A program made the position numbers and the translations under genes. From Pseudactinotalea sp. HY158 (GTDB lineage Bacteria > Actinomycetota > Actinomycetes > Actinomycetales > Beutenbergiaceae), in contig NZ_CP045920.1 of NCBI RefSeq assembly GCF_009660225.1, positions 744,001-808,000 of the forward strand: DNA of 64,000 nucleotides. Reading direction: 5' to 3'. This document shows, one piece after another, positions 35,240 to 44,103 of the stretch. The notes under the pieces were generated by a model. The model had not been told where the DNA came from. It saw only the letters and a program-made list of their open reading frames with translations, and ran no database searches. Within the stretch, counting starts at the first letter, position 1, and each line of letters opens with the position of its first letter.

Positions 35240-36280
35240 GTGCACGTGGACGCGTCGATGAGTCGCCGGTCCCAGCGGCGGGAGATTCGTCGGGGGAGGC
35301 GGCTTCGCCAGGGCCTCGCCGGAGGTGCCGCCGTCGTCGTGCTCGGAGCCGGGGTCGCGTTCGCCACGGTGCCGTCCGGATCGGACGACGCCGACGGCCG
35401 GCTCACGTCGGCCGGCGTCGGCATGGATCGCGAACCGTGGCTCCAGGCCTCCCGCTCCGGCGTCGACCGCGTCCCCCTCGAGGGCGCCGATCCGGTGACG
35501 TTCACGGTGATCATCGACGGCGAGAGCCGCGAGGTCACCTCGGCCGCGCCCACGCTCGCCACCGCGCTCGCGGACGAGGGGATCGCAGTCGGCTTCGACG
35601 ACGTGGTGAGCGTGCCGATGTCCGAGGCGCCGACCGAGGGCATGACCGTCGAGATCACGCGCGTGGAGACCCGCACCGAGGTGTTCACCGAGACCATCGA
35701 GCACGCCTCGGAGCGGCACGAGACGGCAACCCTGCCGGAGGGTGCCGAGCAGCTCGAGACCGAGGGCAGGGACGGCGAGCGGGAGACGACCGCGAGCGTC
35801 ACCTACTCGGGCGGCACGGAGGTCTCCCGCGAGGTGCTCGCCGAGGTGGTCTCCACCGAGCCGGTGACCGAGGTCGTGCTCGTCGGCACCGGTCCCGCCG
35901 AGACCGCGGCGTCCGCCGAGTCCCCCGACTCCTCCGTGCCGGCCGACAGCGGCGGCCCGGTGAACCAGAGCTACTCGGGCGAGGACCCGCGCGGCATCGC
36001 GCAGGCGATGCTGGCCGACCGGGGCTGGGGCGAGGACCAGTGGCAGTGCCTGAACAAGCTCTGGGAGCGCGAGAGCGGCTGGAACCCGAGCGCGCACAAC
36101 AGCTCGTCCGGGGCCTACGGGATCCCGCAGGCGCTCCCCGGCTCGAAGATGGCCAGCGTGGGCGCCGACTGGCGCACGAACCCGGCCACCCAGATCGAGT
36201 GGGGCCTCGGCTACGTCAAGGGCCGCTACGGCACCCCCTGCGGTGCGTGGGGCCACTTCCAGGCCAAGAACTGGTACTGA
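35240..36280 (+). CDS. G5-domain protein with C-terminal lytic-transglycosylase-like domain
   Basis: 346 aa. GTG 35240 is preferred because AGGA (35229-35232) lies 7 nt upstream; ATG 35258 is an alternative. Basic N-tail, one signal-anchor helix (GGAAVVVLGAGVAFA), one DUF348 module (VTFTVIIDGESREVTSAAPT), one G5 domain (VETRTEVFTETIEHAS ... VVSTEPVTEVVLVGTG), a Ser/Pro linker, then a lysozyme-like domain (LNKLWERESGWNPSAHNSSS; likely catalytic Glu about 278; GIPQALPGSKMASVG). It is secreted and should cut peptidoglycan glycan strands. It is a diverged sibling of the RpfB-like gene that follows, with a different catalytic domain on the same stalk plan. Confidence 0.88.
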   Translation: MHVDASMSRRSQRREIRRGRRLRQGLAGGAAVVVLGAGVAFATVPSGSDDADGRLTSAGVGMDREPWLQASRSGVDRVPLEGADPVTFTVIIDGESREVTSAAPTLATALADEGIAVGFDDVVSVPMSEAPTEGMTVEITRVETRTEVFTETIEHASERHETATLPEGAEQLETEGRDGERETTASVTYSGGTEVSREVLAEVVSTEPVTEVVLVGTGPAETAASAESPDSSVPADSGGPVNQSYSGEDPRGIAQAMLADRGWGEDQWQCLNKLWERESGWNPSAHNSSSGAYGIPQALPGSKMASVGADWRTNPATQIEWGLGYVKGRYGTPCGAWGHFQAKNWY

Positions 36281-36571
36281 CGCACTCTCCGGCCCGGCCG
36301 CTGCGCCTCTCGCCGGCCGCATGATCGCGTCGTCGATCGGGGCGTGACTCCCGCCCGGATCGAGGTTCCCCGCGCGGGGTCACGGGCTCTCCGGGCGGGG
36401 GAGGCGCGCGGGAGCGCCGTGGTGAATTACCACACATCTGCCCGGGATTCCTTGGCATCGCAGATAACGATGGGGTTACAGTCGCCGAGGCCTTCGAGCC
36501 CCGTGTACCACGAGTGCGCGCCTCCCCAGCGGGAAGCGAACCATGCCCCCGCGCAATCCTAGGACGCCCCG
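36281..36571 (+). other. Intergenic leader of the rpfB-like gene
   Basis: 291 bp without a supportable gene. It holds a GTGGT-type inverted element (gtggtgaattaccac, 36419-36433), the ATAAC-N6-GTTAC motif described separately, and an AGGA SD at 36561-36564 for the TTG start. I looked for c-di-AMP (ydaO-type) riboswitch landmarks known from some rpf leaders and did not find them. Confidence 0.45.
36464..36479 (+). promoter_or_regulatory. Possible MtrA-type direct-repeat box upstream of rpfB-like gene
   Basis: ATAAC-gatggg-GTTAC is a direct repeat of a TAAC/TTAC pentamer with a 6-bp gap, one helical turn apart. This resembles the GTAAC-N6-GTAAC sites bound by the actinobacterial response regulator MtrA at cell-wall hydrolase promoters. 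One half-site is imperfect; treat as a hypothesis. Confidence 0.35.
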
Positions 36572-37807
36572 TTGACCGAACCCCTCCCCGTCGTCCCCGC
36601 CGACAGTGCTGCCGATGCCCCCGGCGTCCACGGCGCCCCCGACACCACCGGTGGCCCTGACGCCCAGGCGACTCCCGCGCCGCGCCGTCGTCGCGCGATC
36701 GCCCTGCTCGCCGGGGGACTCACCCTCCTCCTTGCCGTCGGCGGCATCACCGCGGCCTCCGCCCACAAGCGGGTCTCCGTGGACCTGGACGGAACGATCC
36801 AGAGCGTCGGCACGTTCGCCGGCTCCGTCGCCGGGGCCCTCGAGGTCGCCGGCATCAGTCCGGGCGATCACGACCTCGTGGTGCCGGGCCCGGGGGAGAG
36901 TCTCGAGGACGGCGCCGAGATCGTCGTGCGCACGGCCGAGCAGGTGAGCTTCGTCGTGGACGGCGAGCCCACCGAGCTGTGGACCATCGGTCGCACCGCC
37001 GCGGAGGCGCTCTCCGACGTCGCCTCCTCCGGCCGGACGGTCACCATGGCCACGTCCCGCTCGGGGGACGGCCGACCCGACCTCGACCTGCCGCTCGTGA
37101 CCGACGACGACGTGGACTTCGCCGTCGACGGCGAGGAGCGCACGGTCGCGATGACCGGAACGGTCGGCCTGGCCCGGGCGCTCGAGCAGGCCGGGATCAC
37201 CCTCGGCGAGCTCGACGCCGTCGCCGTCTCCATCGGCGCGGGCGGCACCCCGCTCGTCACCGTCACCCGGATCAGCGAGGACGAGAAGAAGACCACCGAG
37301 ACGGTGGACTTCACGACCGAGACCCGCAAGACCGGCGACCGCTACCAGGGCGAGTCCGTCGTGGTGCAGGCCGGCAAGGAGGGCGTGCGCACGATCGTCA
37401 CCTGGCAGCGCACCGTCGACGGCGAGGTCGTCAAGGAGGAGGTCCGCAGCGACGAGGTGACCACCGAGCCGGTCACGAAGATCGTCGAGGTCGGCACGAA
37501 GGCCCGCCCGGCACCCAAGCCGGCCCCCGCGCGCTCATCGAGCGGATCGGGCGGCGGCTCCGCCCCGGCCGGCGTGTGGGCCAAGCTCGCCCAGTGCGAA
37601 TCCGGCGGCAACCCCGGTGCCGTCTCCGCGAGCGGCACCTATCACGGCCTCTATCAGTTCTCCGTGGCGACCTGGAACGCCGTCGGCGGCTCCGGCCTGC
37701 CGAGCCAGGCGAGCGCGGCCGAACAGACCAAGCGCGCCAAGATCCTCCAGGCCCGGTCGGGCTGGGGACAGTGGCCCGCCTGCTCGAGCAAGCTCGGGCT
37801 GCGCTGA
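36572..37807 (+). CDS. rpfB: Resuscitation-promoting factor (RpfB-like)
   Basis: 411 aa, TTG start with AGGA 7 nt upstream. Thr/Pro-rich cytoplasmic tail, signal-anchor helix (IALLAGGLTLLLAVGGITAA), DUF348 repeats (about residues 70-240), G5 domain (VDFTTETRKTGDRYQGESVV ... TEPVTKIVEVGTKA), a Pro/Ser/Gly linker, then the Rpf transglycosylase-like domain with its catalytic Glu343 in LAQCESGGNPG and the conserved YHGLYQFSVATWNAVG. The architecture equals mycobacterial RpfB. It cleaves peptidoglycan at the division site and wakes dormant cells. Its place between tatD and ksgA is conserved in actinobacteria. Confidence 0.94.
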   Translation: MTEPLPVVPADSAADAPGVHGAPDTTGGPDAQATPAPRRRRAIALLAGGLTLLLAVGGITAASAHKRVSVDLDGTIQSVGTFAGSVAGALEVAGISPGDHDLVVPGPGESLEDGAEIVVRTAEQVSFVVDGEPTELWTIGRTAAEALSDVASSGRTVTMATSRSGDGRPDLDLPLVTDDDVDFAVDGEERTVAMTGTVGLARALEQAGITLGELDAVAVSIGAGGTPLVTVTRISEDEKKTTETVDFTTETRKTGDRYQGESVVVQAGKEGVRTIVTWQRTVDGEVVKEEVRSDEVTTEPVTKIVEVGTKARPAPKPAPARSSSGSGGGSAPAGVWAKLAQCESGGNPGAVSASGTYHGLYQFSVATWNAVGGSGLPSQASAAEQTKRAKILQARSGWGQWPACSSKLGLR

Positions 37808-37851
37808 CCCCGCGGCACCTCGACCGGCCGTGACCCGGCCGTGAGCCGGCC

Positions 37852-37889
37852 CATCGGGCCCCCGATCCCAGCGGACCGGGGGCCCGATG
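37852..37889 (+). terminator. Hairpin between rpfB and ksgA
   Basis: A perfect 13-bp stem (catcgggcccccg / cgggggcccgatg) with a 12-nt loop, 45 nt after the rpfB stop. It ends just before the ksgA promoter box. Confidence 0.7.
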
Positions 37890-37892
37890 TGG

Positions 37893-37898
37893 CAGAGT
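37893..37898 (+). promoter_or_regulatory. -10 box of ksgA
   Basis: CAGAGT, 7 nt before the GTG at 37906; leaderless spacing. It directly follows the terminator hairpin. Confidence 0.4.
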
Positions 37899-37905
37899 TC
37901 GGTCC

Positions 37906-38799
37906 GTGACCGTGCACCTGCTCAGCGCCTCCGATATCCGCGGCCTCGCCGAGGAGTACGGCATCCGCCCCTCGAAGGTCTTCGGCCAGAACTTCGTGGT
38001 CGACCCGGGCACGGTGCGCCGGATCGTGCGCACCGCCGGGGTCGAACCGGGCGACGTGGTCATGGAGGTCGGCCCCGGGCTCGGCTCCCTCACCCTCGGG
38101 CTCCTCGAGGCCGGCGCCCACGTCGTCGCCGTCGAGATCGACACCGAACTCGCCCCCGTGCTCCCACGCACGGTGACTCGCTTCGCCCCCGGCACGGCCG
38201 ATCGCCTCACCGTCGTCACCGCCGACGCGATGAAGGTGACCGAGCTGCCGATCACGGACGGCGGCCCCCCGACCCGGCTCGTCGCCAACCTTCCGTACAA
38301 CGTCGCCGTGCCCGTCATCCTTCATTGCCTCGCCGCATTCCCGACGCTCACCGAGGCGCTCGTCATGGTGCAGGCGGAGGTCGCCGACCGCCTCGTCGCC
38401 GCACCCGGATCCCGCATCTACGGGGTGCCCTCGGCCAAGGCCGCGTGGTACAGCGAGGCCACCAGGGCCGGCTCGATCGGTCGGGCCGTGTTCTGGCCGG
38501 TGCCGCGCGTGGACTCGAGCCTCGTGCGGATGGTCCGGCGCGAGCCGCCCGGGGCGACCGCGACCCGGGCCGGCACCTTCGCGGTCATCGACGCCGCATT
38601 CGCCCAGCGCCGCAAGACCCTGCGTTCGGCCCTCGCGGGCTGGGCGGGATCGGCCGCGCTCGCCGAATCGGCGCTGCGGGCCGCGGGCATCGACCCGGCC
38701 TTGCGCGGCGAGCGGCTGCGGGTGGAGGACTTCGCGGCGATCGCGGCCCATGCGCCCGAGGGCGCGGCCGGCCCGGACCGGGGCACCCGGAACGAATGA
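37906..38799 (+). CDS. ksgA: 16S rRNA (adenine(1518)-N6/adenine(1519)-N6)-dimethyltransferase
   Basis: 297 aa, GTG. Rossmann methyltransferase with SAM motif [20 protein letters not shown], the VVAVEID motif and the catalytic NLPYN. The C-terminal helical domain is present. It dimethylates the two adjacent adenines in 16S helix 45 during 30S maturation. In most actinobacteria ispE follows it; here the ABC-F gene starts 28 bp later. Confidence 0.95.
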   Translation: MTVHLLSASDIRGLAEEYGIRPSKVFGQNFVVDPGTVRRIVRTAGVEPGDVVMEVGPGLGSLTLGLLEAGAHVVAVEIDTELAPVLPRTVTRFAPGTADRLTVVTADAMKVTELPITDGGPPTRLVANLPYNVAVPVILHCLAAFPTLTEALVMVQAEVADRLVAAPGSRIYGVPSAKAAWYSEATRAGSIGRAVFWPVPRVDSSLVRMVRREPPGATATRAGTFAVIDAAFAQRRKTLRSALAGWAGSAALAESALRAAGIDPALRGERLRVEDFAAIAAHAPEGAAGPDRGTRNE

Positions 38800-38813
38800 T
38801 CGCCGCGCGGCGA

Positions 38814-38819
38814 TATCCT
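38814..38819 (+). promoter_or_regulatory. -10 box of the ABC-F gene
   Basis: TATCCT, 8 nt before the ATG at 38828; leaderless or near-leaderless spacing. Confidence 0.35.
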
Positions 38820-38827
38820 GGGGGCAT

Positions 38828-40612
38828 ATGGCGCATCTACTCGGAGCCGAATCGATCGGGCTCGACTACCCCACGAAGACCGTGCTGGCCGATCTCACCC
38901 TCGGCCTCGACGAGGGCGACCGGATCGGGGTCGTCGGCCGCAACGGTGACGGCAAGTCGAGCCTGCTCGGACTCCTCACCGGGAGGATCCAGCCCGACAG
39001 CGGCCGGGTCACCCACCGCGGCGGCCTGCGGGTCGGGGTGCTCACCCAGGCCGACACCCTCGCCGACGACGAGACCATCGCCCACGCGATCGTCGGGGAC
39101 CGGCCCGACTACGAATGGGCCTCCGACCCGCGCATCCGCGACGTGCTCGCCGGGCTCGTGGCCGACCTCGACCGCTCGGCCACGATCGGCACGCTGAGCG
39201 GCGGCCAGCGCCGCCGGGTCGCCCTGGCGGCACTGCTCGTGGGGGACTGGGACGTGCTCGCGCTCGACGAGCCCACGAACCACCTCGACGTCGAGGGGAT
39301 CTCGTGGCTCGCCGCGCACCTGAACGGGCGCTGGGCCCGCACCGCCGGCGGCCTGCTCGTCGTCACCCACGACCGCTGGTTCCTCGACGCGGTGTGCACC
39401 CGCACGTGGGAGGTGCACGACGCCACCGTCGAGGCCTTCGACGGCGGTTACGCCGCCTACGTGCTGCAACGGGTCGAGCGGGACCGGCAGGCCGCCGTGA
39501 CCGAGGCCAAGCGGGCGAACCTCATGCGCAAGGAGCTCGCCTGGCTGCGGCGCGGGGCGCCCGCACGGACGGCGAAGCCCAAGTTCCGGATCGAGGTGGC
39601 CAATCAGCTCATCGCCGACGTGCCGCCGCCCCGGGACACGCTCGAACTCACCCGCCTGGCCACGGCCCGGCTCGGCAAGGACGTCGTCGACCTCGAGGAC
39701 GTGGGCCTCGCCTACGACGGCCGGGAGATCCTGCGCGAGGTGACGTGGCGCATCGCGCCGGCGGAGCGCACCGGCATCCTCGGCGCGAACGGGGCCGGCA
39801 AGTCGACCCTGCTCGCGCTCGTCGCGGGAACGCTCGCCCCGACGGCCGGCCGGGTCAAGCGCGGCAAGACCGTGCGGATGGGGGTGCTCGACCAGCAGTT
39901 CTCCCAGCTCGCCGACATCGCCGGCGACCGGGTCCGGGAGGTGCTCGCCCGCACGTCCGCAACGGTCGTCGTCGGGGGGAGGGACCTCACCCCCGCCCAG
40001 CTGCTCGAGCGACTCGGGTTCTCCCGCGCGCACCTGGCCGCCCGGGTCGGCGAGCTCTCCGGCGGCCAGAAACGCCGGTTGCAGCTCCTGCTCGTGCTCC
40101 TCGACGAACCGAACGTGCTCATCCTCGATGAGCCCACGAACGACGTCGACACCGACATGCTCGCCGCGATGGAGGATCTGCTCGACTCCTGGCCCGGCAC
40201 GCTGCTCGTCGTCTCCCACGACCGCTACCTGCTCGAGCGGGTGACCGACCAGCAGTACGCGATCCTGGGCGGACGGCTCCGGCACGTGCCCGGCGGCGTC
40301 GACGAGTACCTGCGGCTGCGCGACGCCGGCGCCGGCGACGACCCGGGTGCCGGGCCGGCGGCCGCGACGGACGAGCCGCCGAGCGCGCGCTCCGGCGCCG
40401 AGATCCGCGCGAACGAGAAGGAACTCGCCTCCCTCGAGCGGCGGATCGAGCGCCTGCGCCGACAGGCCGCCGACGCGCGCCTCGACCTCGCCGACCTCGA
40501 CCAGTCGGACTTCGAGCTCATCGGCGTCGAGATGGCGAAGATCACGGCGCTCGAGGACGAGGCCGACGTGCTCGAGGAGCGCTGGCTGGAGCTGTCGGTC
40601 ACGCTCGACTGA
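38828..40612 (+). CDS. ABC-F family ATPase (Uup/EttA-like)
   Basis: 594 aa; ATG 38828 chosen over the longer frame because homology starts at once and a -10 box lies just upstream. Two ABC cassettes without membrane helices: Walker A GRNGDGKSS and GANGAGKST, signatures LSGGQRRR and LSGGQKRR, Walker B LALDEPTNHLD and LILDEPTNDVD. The C-terminal coiled coil (about 525-594) resembles Uup. ABC-F proteins act on ribosomes or branched nucleic acids. This is a conserved actinobacterial neighbour of ksgA-ispE and not obviously a resistance factor. Confidence 0.92.
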   Translation: MAHLLGAESIGLDYPTKTVLADLTLGLDEGDRIGVVGRNGDGKSSLLGLLTGRIQPDSGRVTHRGGLRVGVLTQADTLADDETIAHAIVGDRPDYEWASDPRIRDVLAGLVADLDRSATIGTLSGGQRRRVALAALLVGDWDVLALDEPTNHLDVEGISWLAAHLNGRWARTAGGLLVVTHDRWFLDAVCTRTWEVHDATVEAFDGGYAAYVLQRVERDRQAAVTEAKRANLMRKELAWLRRGAPARTAKPKFRIEVANQLIADVPPPRDTLELTRLATARLGKDVVDLEDVGLAYDGREILREVTWRIAPAERTGILGANGAGKSTLLALVAGTLAPTAGRVKRGKTVRMGVLDQQFSQLADIAGDRVREVLARTSATVVVGGRDLTPAQLLERLGFSRAHLAARVGELSGGQKRRLQLLLVLLDEPNVLILDEPTNDVDTDMLAAMEDLLDSWPGTLLVVSHDRYLLERVTDQQYAILGGRLRHVPGGVDEYLRLRDAGAGDDPGAGPAAATDEPPSARSGAEIRANEKELASLERRIERLRRQAADARLDLADLDQSDFELIGVEMAKITALEDEADVLEERWLELSVTLD

Positions 40613-40637
40613 GCCACGCGACCGCGGCGACGGCCGG

Positions 40638-42305
40638 TCACGCCGTCAGGACGTCCCGACGCCGGAAGCCGGCGAAGGCGAGCGCCCCGAGTGCGACGAG
40701 CGCGGCCACGAGCCCCGCGACGCCCGAGAGGTCCGGGTCGGGCCCGAAGGCCTCGGGCACCCAGTGGAACGGCGAGATGCCGAGCACCCACTCGGGCAGG
40801 TCGAACAGCTGCCCGAACATTCCGCCCACGAACACGTAGGCGAGCAGGATCCAGGCCAGGCCCGCGAACCGGGGCCACCACGCGAACAGGGCCGCCGGGA
40901 GCGCGAGGAACACGAGCACGGCGGGCAGCCGGCCGACCAGCACGAGCGAGTAGTCGGCCAGGCCCGGTTCGTCGACACCGACGAGGATCGATCCGAGCCA
41001 CAGCCCGTACACCGAGACCGCGAGCAGCACGACCGTGCCGATTCCGGCGACGAGGACCTGCGCCCCGAGCCAGCGAGTCCGGGACACGGGGGTGGCGAGG
41101 GTGACCTCGAGCCGGCCGGCGGACTCCTCCGCTCGCGGGCGCAGGCCCATGACGATGGCGTAGGCCGCGGCGCACAGCGACACGAACAGCATGACGACCG
41201 CCAGGAACGAGCTCGTGAACGCGGCCGGATCCGTGCCGAACAGCCGGCCCAGCACGGGGTTCGTGCCCACGAGATCGGCCACCATGTCGTTCAGCGTGCT
41301 CATGAGCGTGCCGGTACCGAACCACATGAGCCCGAGCCCGACCGTCGTCCACAGCAGCGTGCCGCGCTGCTGAAGCCACGCGAGCCGGACCGGGGAGCGA
41401 AGCCCCGCCCGGGCGGTGGCCGGACCAGGCCGGCTCTCGAGCAGCCCCGCGCCGAAGTCGCGCCGGGTGGCCAGGAGGGCGGCGAGGCCGAGGAGCACGA
41501 GCGCGACCACCACGGAGAGCAGGACCGGCCACCAGCGCAGGTCGACGAACGCCCGCAACTGCTGCGCCCAGGCGATCGGTGAGAACCACGAGAGCAGCGA
41601 CCCGCCCGGCTGCCGGATGTCGCCGGCGGCCCGGACCACGAACGCCCCGGCCACGACCGCGAGCGAGAGACCGCTCGCGGTGCGGGCGTGCACGCTCACC
41701 TGGGAGGCGACGAGGGCGGCGGCGCCGAAGACGAGCGCGCTCGCCGCGCAGCCGAGCATCATCGCGAAGGCGTCCGCCGCCGACAGTCCGGTCCCCACCG
41801 CGACCATCGTCGCCGCGGACAGCACCGCGATGACGAGCAGGTGGACCGCGAGGGTGAGCATGGTCGCGACCCCGGGGGCGTGGCGCCCGACCGCGGCCGC
41901 ACGCACGAGCTCGGCCTGGCCGTCCCCCTCTGCCGCGCGGGTGTGGCGGACCACGTGCATGATGCTCATGATCGCCAGCGCCAGCACGATCCACATCGTG
42001 CCCTCGTTCGCGACCGCGACCGGGGCGGTGTAGTGGTCGAGGCCGTACCCGGGCCCGCCCATGACGATGCCGCTCGGGGTGCGCATGACCGCGGCGCGCG
42101 CGGCGAGGGCGGACGGGTCGAAGACGGTGGACAGCGCGAACACGAAATAGGCCACGAAGACCACGACCGAGGCCGCCCAGACGACCATGCGGACTCGGTC
42201 GCGGCGAACGATGTGGCGACTCAGGTGCCCGAGGCCCGTGAGCGGGGATTCGCGCCGGAGCGGGGTCCGGACGGCGTCGAGCGGCGCGGCGGCGGCGGTG
42301 CTCAT
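40638..42305 (-). CDS. ABC-2 type exporter permease (polyketide-antibiotic-exporter-like)
   Basis: 555 aa, ATG at 42305 overlapping the stop of its ATPase gene. Two similar halves of about six membrane helices each (first half VWAASVVVFVAYFVFALSTV, second half LLWTTVGLGLMWFGTGTLM), the layout of large actinobacterial ABC-2 permeases paired with DrrA-like ATPases. It probably exports a hydrophobic drug or lipid; substrate unknown. It is the last gene of a TetR-ATPase-permease operon. Confidence 0.85.
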   Translation of the reverse strand: MSTAAAAPLDAVRTPLRRESPLTGLGHLSRHIVRRDRVRMVVWAASVVVFVAYFVFALSTVFDPSALAARAAVMRTPSGIVMGGPGYGLDHYTAPVAVANEGTMWIVLALAIMSIMHVVRHTRAAEGDGQAELVRAAAVGRHAPGVATMLTLAVHLLVIAVLSAATMVAVGTGLSAADAFAMMLGCAASALVFGAAALVASQVSVHARTASGLSLAVVAGAFVVRAAGDIRQPGGSLLSWFSPIAWAQQLRAFVDLRWWPVLLSVVVALVLLGLAALLATRRDFGAGLLESRPGPATARAGLRSPVRLAWLQQRGTLLWTTVGLGLMWFGTGTLMSTLNDMVADLVGTNPVLGRLFGTDPAAFTSSFLAVVMLFVSLCAAAYAIVMGLRPRAEESAGRLEVTLATPVSRTRWLGAQVLVAGIGTVVLLAVSVYGLWLGSILVGVDEPGLADYSLVLVGRLPAVLVFLALPAALFAWWPRFAGLAWILLAYVFVGGMFGQLFDLPEWVLGISPFHWVPEAFGPDPDLSGVAGLVAALVALGALAFAGFRRRDVLTA

Positions 42306-43222
42306 CGCCCGCCACCGGACGGAACGGGCTGCTCTCCGTAGTGGCGGAGGAAGAGATCCTCGAGCGAGGGCGGGGTGACCTGGAGGGAGGCGACGCCGTG
42401 GCTCGCGAGCGGCTCGAGGACGCGCTGGATCGTGGCGTCCTCGACCTCGAAGGAGACGTGGGTGCCGTCGTGTCGAGGTCGGGACGCGAGATCGTGCACC
42501 CCGGCCAGGGCGGCCAGGGCCCGCGCCCCGGCCGCGGTGACGACGGCCTCGACGTGGGAGCGGGTGAGGTGGCGCATGCTCGCGAGGGTGCCGGTCTCGA
42601 CGGCCCGACCGGCGCGGATGATCGTCACCGTGTCACACACCTTTTCGACCTCGCTGAGGATGTGGCTGCTCAGCAGCACCGTTCGGCCCGCGCGCGCGAG
42701 GCCGCGCACGTAGTCGGTGAACACCGATTCCATGAGCGGGTCGAGTCCGCTGGTCGGCTCGTCGAGGACGTACAGCTCGGCGTCCCGGGCGAACGCGGCG
42801 ACGAGCGCGACCTTCTGACGGTTCCCCTTGGAGTAGGTGCGCGCCTTCTTCGTGGGGTCGAGCTCGAACCGCTCGAGCAGTTCGGCCCGGCGGGCCGGGT
42901 CGGCTCCGCCGCGCAGCCGGGTGAGGTAGTCGATGGTCTCCCCGCCGGTGAGGTTCGGCCACAGGGTCACGTCGCCCGGCACGTAGGCGAGGCGACGGTG
43001 GAGCGCGACCGCGTCGGCCCATGGATCGGCGTCGAAGAGACGCACGTGCCCGGCGTCGGCCCGGAGCAGGCCGAGCAGCACCCGGATCGTCGTCGACTTT
43101 CCGGCGCCGTTCGGGCCGAGGAAGCCGTGCGCCTCGCCGGCGCCGAGGCTCAGGTCGAGTCGGTCGAGTGCCGTGACCGGGCCGAAGGACTTCTCGAGTC
43201 CGCGGATGTCGATGATGCTCAT
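42302..43222 (-). CDS. ABC exporter ATP-binding protein (DrrA-like)
   Basis: 306 aa; ATG 43222 overlaps the TetR stop (ATGA). Walker A GPNGAGKST, signature YSKGNRQK (a degenerate form common in DrrA/CcmA-type ATPases), Walker B LYVLDEPTSGLDPL and switch His in LSSHILSEVE. The C-terminal domain of about 70 residues is typical of drug-exporting ABC ATPases. It works with the permease encoded downstream. Confidence 0.9.
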   Translation of the reverse strand: MSIIDIRGLEKSFGPVTALDRLDLSLGAGEAHGFLGPNGAGKSTTIRVLLGLLRADAGHVRLFDADPWADAVALHRRLAYVPGDVTLWPNLTGGETIDYLTRLRGGADPARRAELLERFELDPTKKARTYSKGNRQKVALVAAFARDAELYVLDEPTSGLDPLMESVFTDYVRGLARAGRTVLLSSHILSEVEKVCDTVTIIRAGRAVETGTLASMRHLTRSHVEAVVTAAGARALAALAGVHDLASRPRHDGTHVSFEVEDATIQRVLEPLASHGVASLQVTPPSLEDLFLRHYGEQPVPSGGGR

Positions 43223-43977
43223 GGGGTGTGCTCGCCGTCCTTGCCCTCGTCGGTGTGTGGTGCTGTGGCCGTATCGACTCGATCGGCCGAATCCGCCGGA
43301 CCGGGTGCGTCGCCCGGGTGCAGCAGGAAGTCCTCGAGGATGCGCCGGGTCGTGAACAGCCCCTCGGTGTACAGCTCGAGCATCGGACCCGTGCCCTCGG
43401 AGGCGAGCATGCGGTACAGCCCGGGCAGGTCGGTCGCGGAGCGGCCGCCGGTGTCCGGCTCGAGCAGCATCGTGAGGAGGAAGGAACCGAGGGAGCTGGT
43501 CACGAGGTAGCGGGCGCGGGCCCGCTCGTCGCGACTGGGTCGGATGACGCCGGCGGCGACGGCGTCGGCCAGGTAGCCCTCCGCGTCGGCGATCATGTGC
43601 TCGACGAAGGATCGGCCCAGCGATCCGCCGGCGATGACCGACTGCATGACGTAGCCGACGAGCGGGGCGTACTCGTCGCCGCCGACGAGGGTCGGCAGCA
43701 GCCCGCCGCCCGCGACGACGCCGATGTTCCTCGTCTTGGCCGCGCGGATCCATTCGAGCGCAACGCCGTCGCAGGCCGCCCGCAACCCCTCCTTCGTGCC
43801 GTAGCGCTTGATGATGAGCGCCGCGCTCACATCCGCGTCCGCCGCGATCACACGCAGCGGCGCCCCGAAACCCTCGCGGGCGAACCGGTTCAGCGCCGCC
43901 ATGAGGAGGGGGCCGGCCTCCGGGGGATCGGTCGGGACCGGGGGATCGGCGGCTGTGAACGCCTGTTCATGGCCCAT
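43219..43977 (-). CDS. TetR-family repressor of the adjacent ABC exporter
   Basis: 252 aa, ATG at 43977. N-terminal HTH (LLMAALNRFAREGFGAPLRVIAADADVSAALIIKRYGTKEG, about 25-65), then an all-helical ligand domain with an Asp/Thr-rich tail. First gene of the operon with the ATPase and permease; coupling by ATGA overlap. Two matching inverted repeats at its start are likely operators. Confidence 0.88.
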   Translation of the reverse strand: MGHEQAFTAADPPVPTDPPEAGPLLMAALNRFAREGFGAPLRVIAADADVSAALIIKRYGTKEGLRAACDGVALEWIRAAKTRNIGVVAGGGLLPTLVGGDEYAPLVGYVMQSVIAGGSLGRSFVEHMIADAEGYLADAVAAGVIRPSRDERARARYLVTSSLGSFLLTMLLEPDTGGRSATDLPGLYRMLASEGTGPMLELYTEGLFTTRRILEDFLLHPGDAPGPADSADRVDTATAPHTDEGKDGEHTP

Positions 43978-44003
43978 GACAGCCAGTGTGAACGCATGTT
44001 CAC
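43955..44003. promoter_or_regulatory. Twin operator-like inverted repeats at the tetR start
   Basis: GTGAACGCCTGTTCAT (43955-43970, inside the first codons) and GTGAACGCATGTTCAC (43988-44003, upstream) share arms GTGAAC / GTTCA. They are exactly 33 bp apart, about three helical turns, so two TetR dimers could bind the same DNA face and autorepress. Confidence 0.65.
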
Positions 44004-44103
44004 GATCGTGTCAAGGGTCGATTCGCCGCTGTTCGGCTCGAGCGCCGGCCGATCCGCGAGCGGGTGCCGGCAGGGCTCCGGGAGAGCGCGGCTCGGGCGC
44101 CGG

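Noticed and set aside
36281-36571. c-di-AMP (ydaO-type) riboswitch upstream of the rpf gene
   Set aside because: Known for some actinobacterial rpf genes, but the conserved landmark segments are not visible here.
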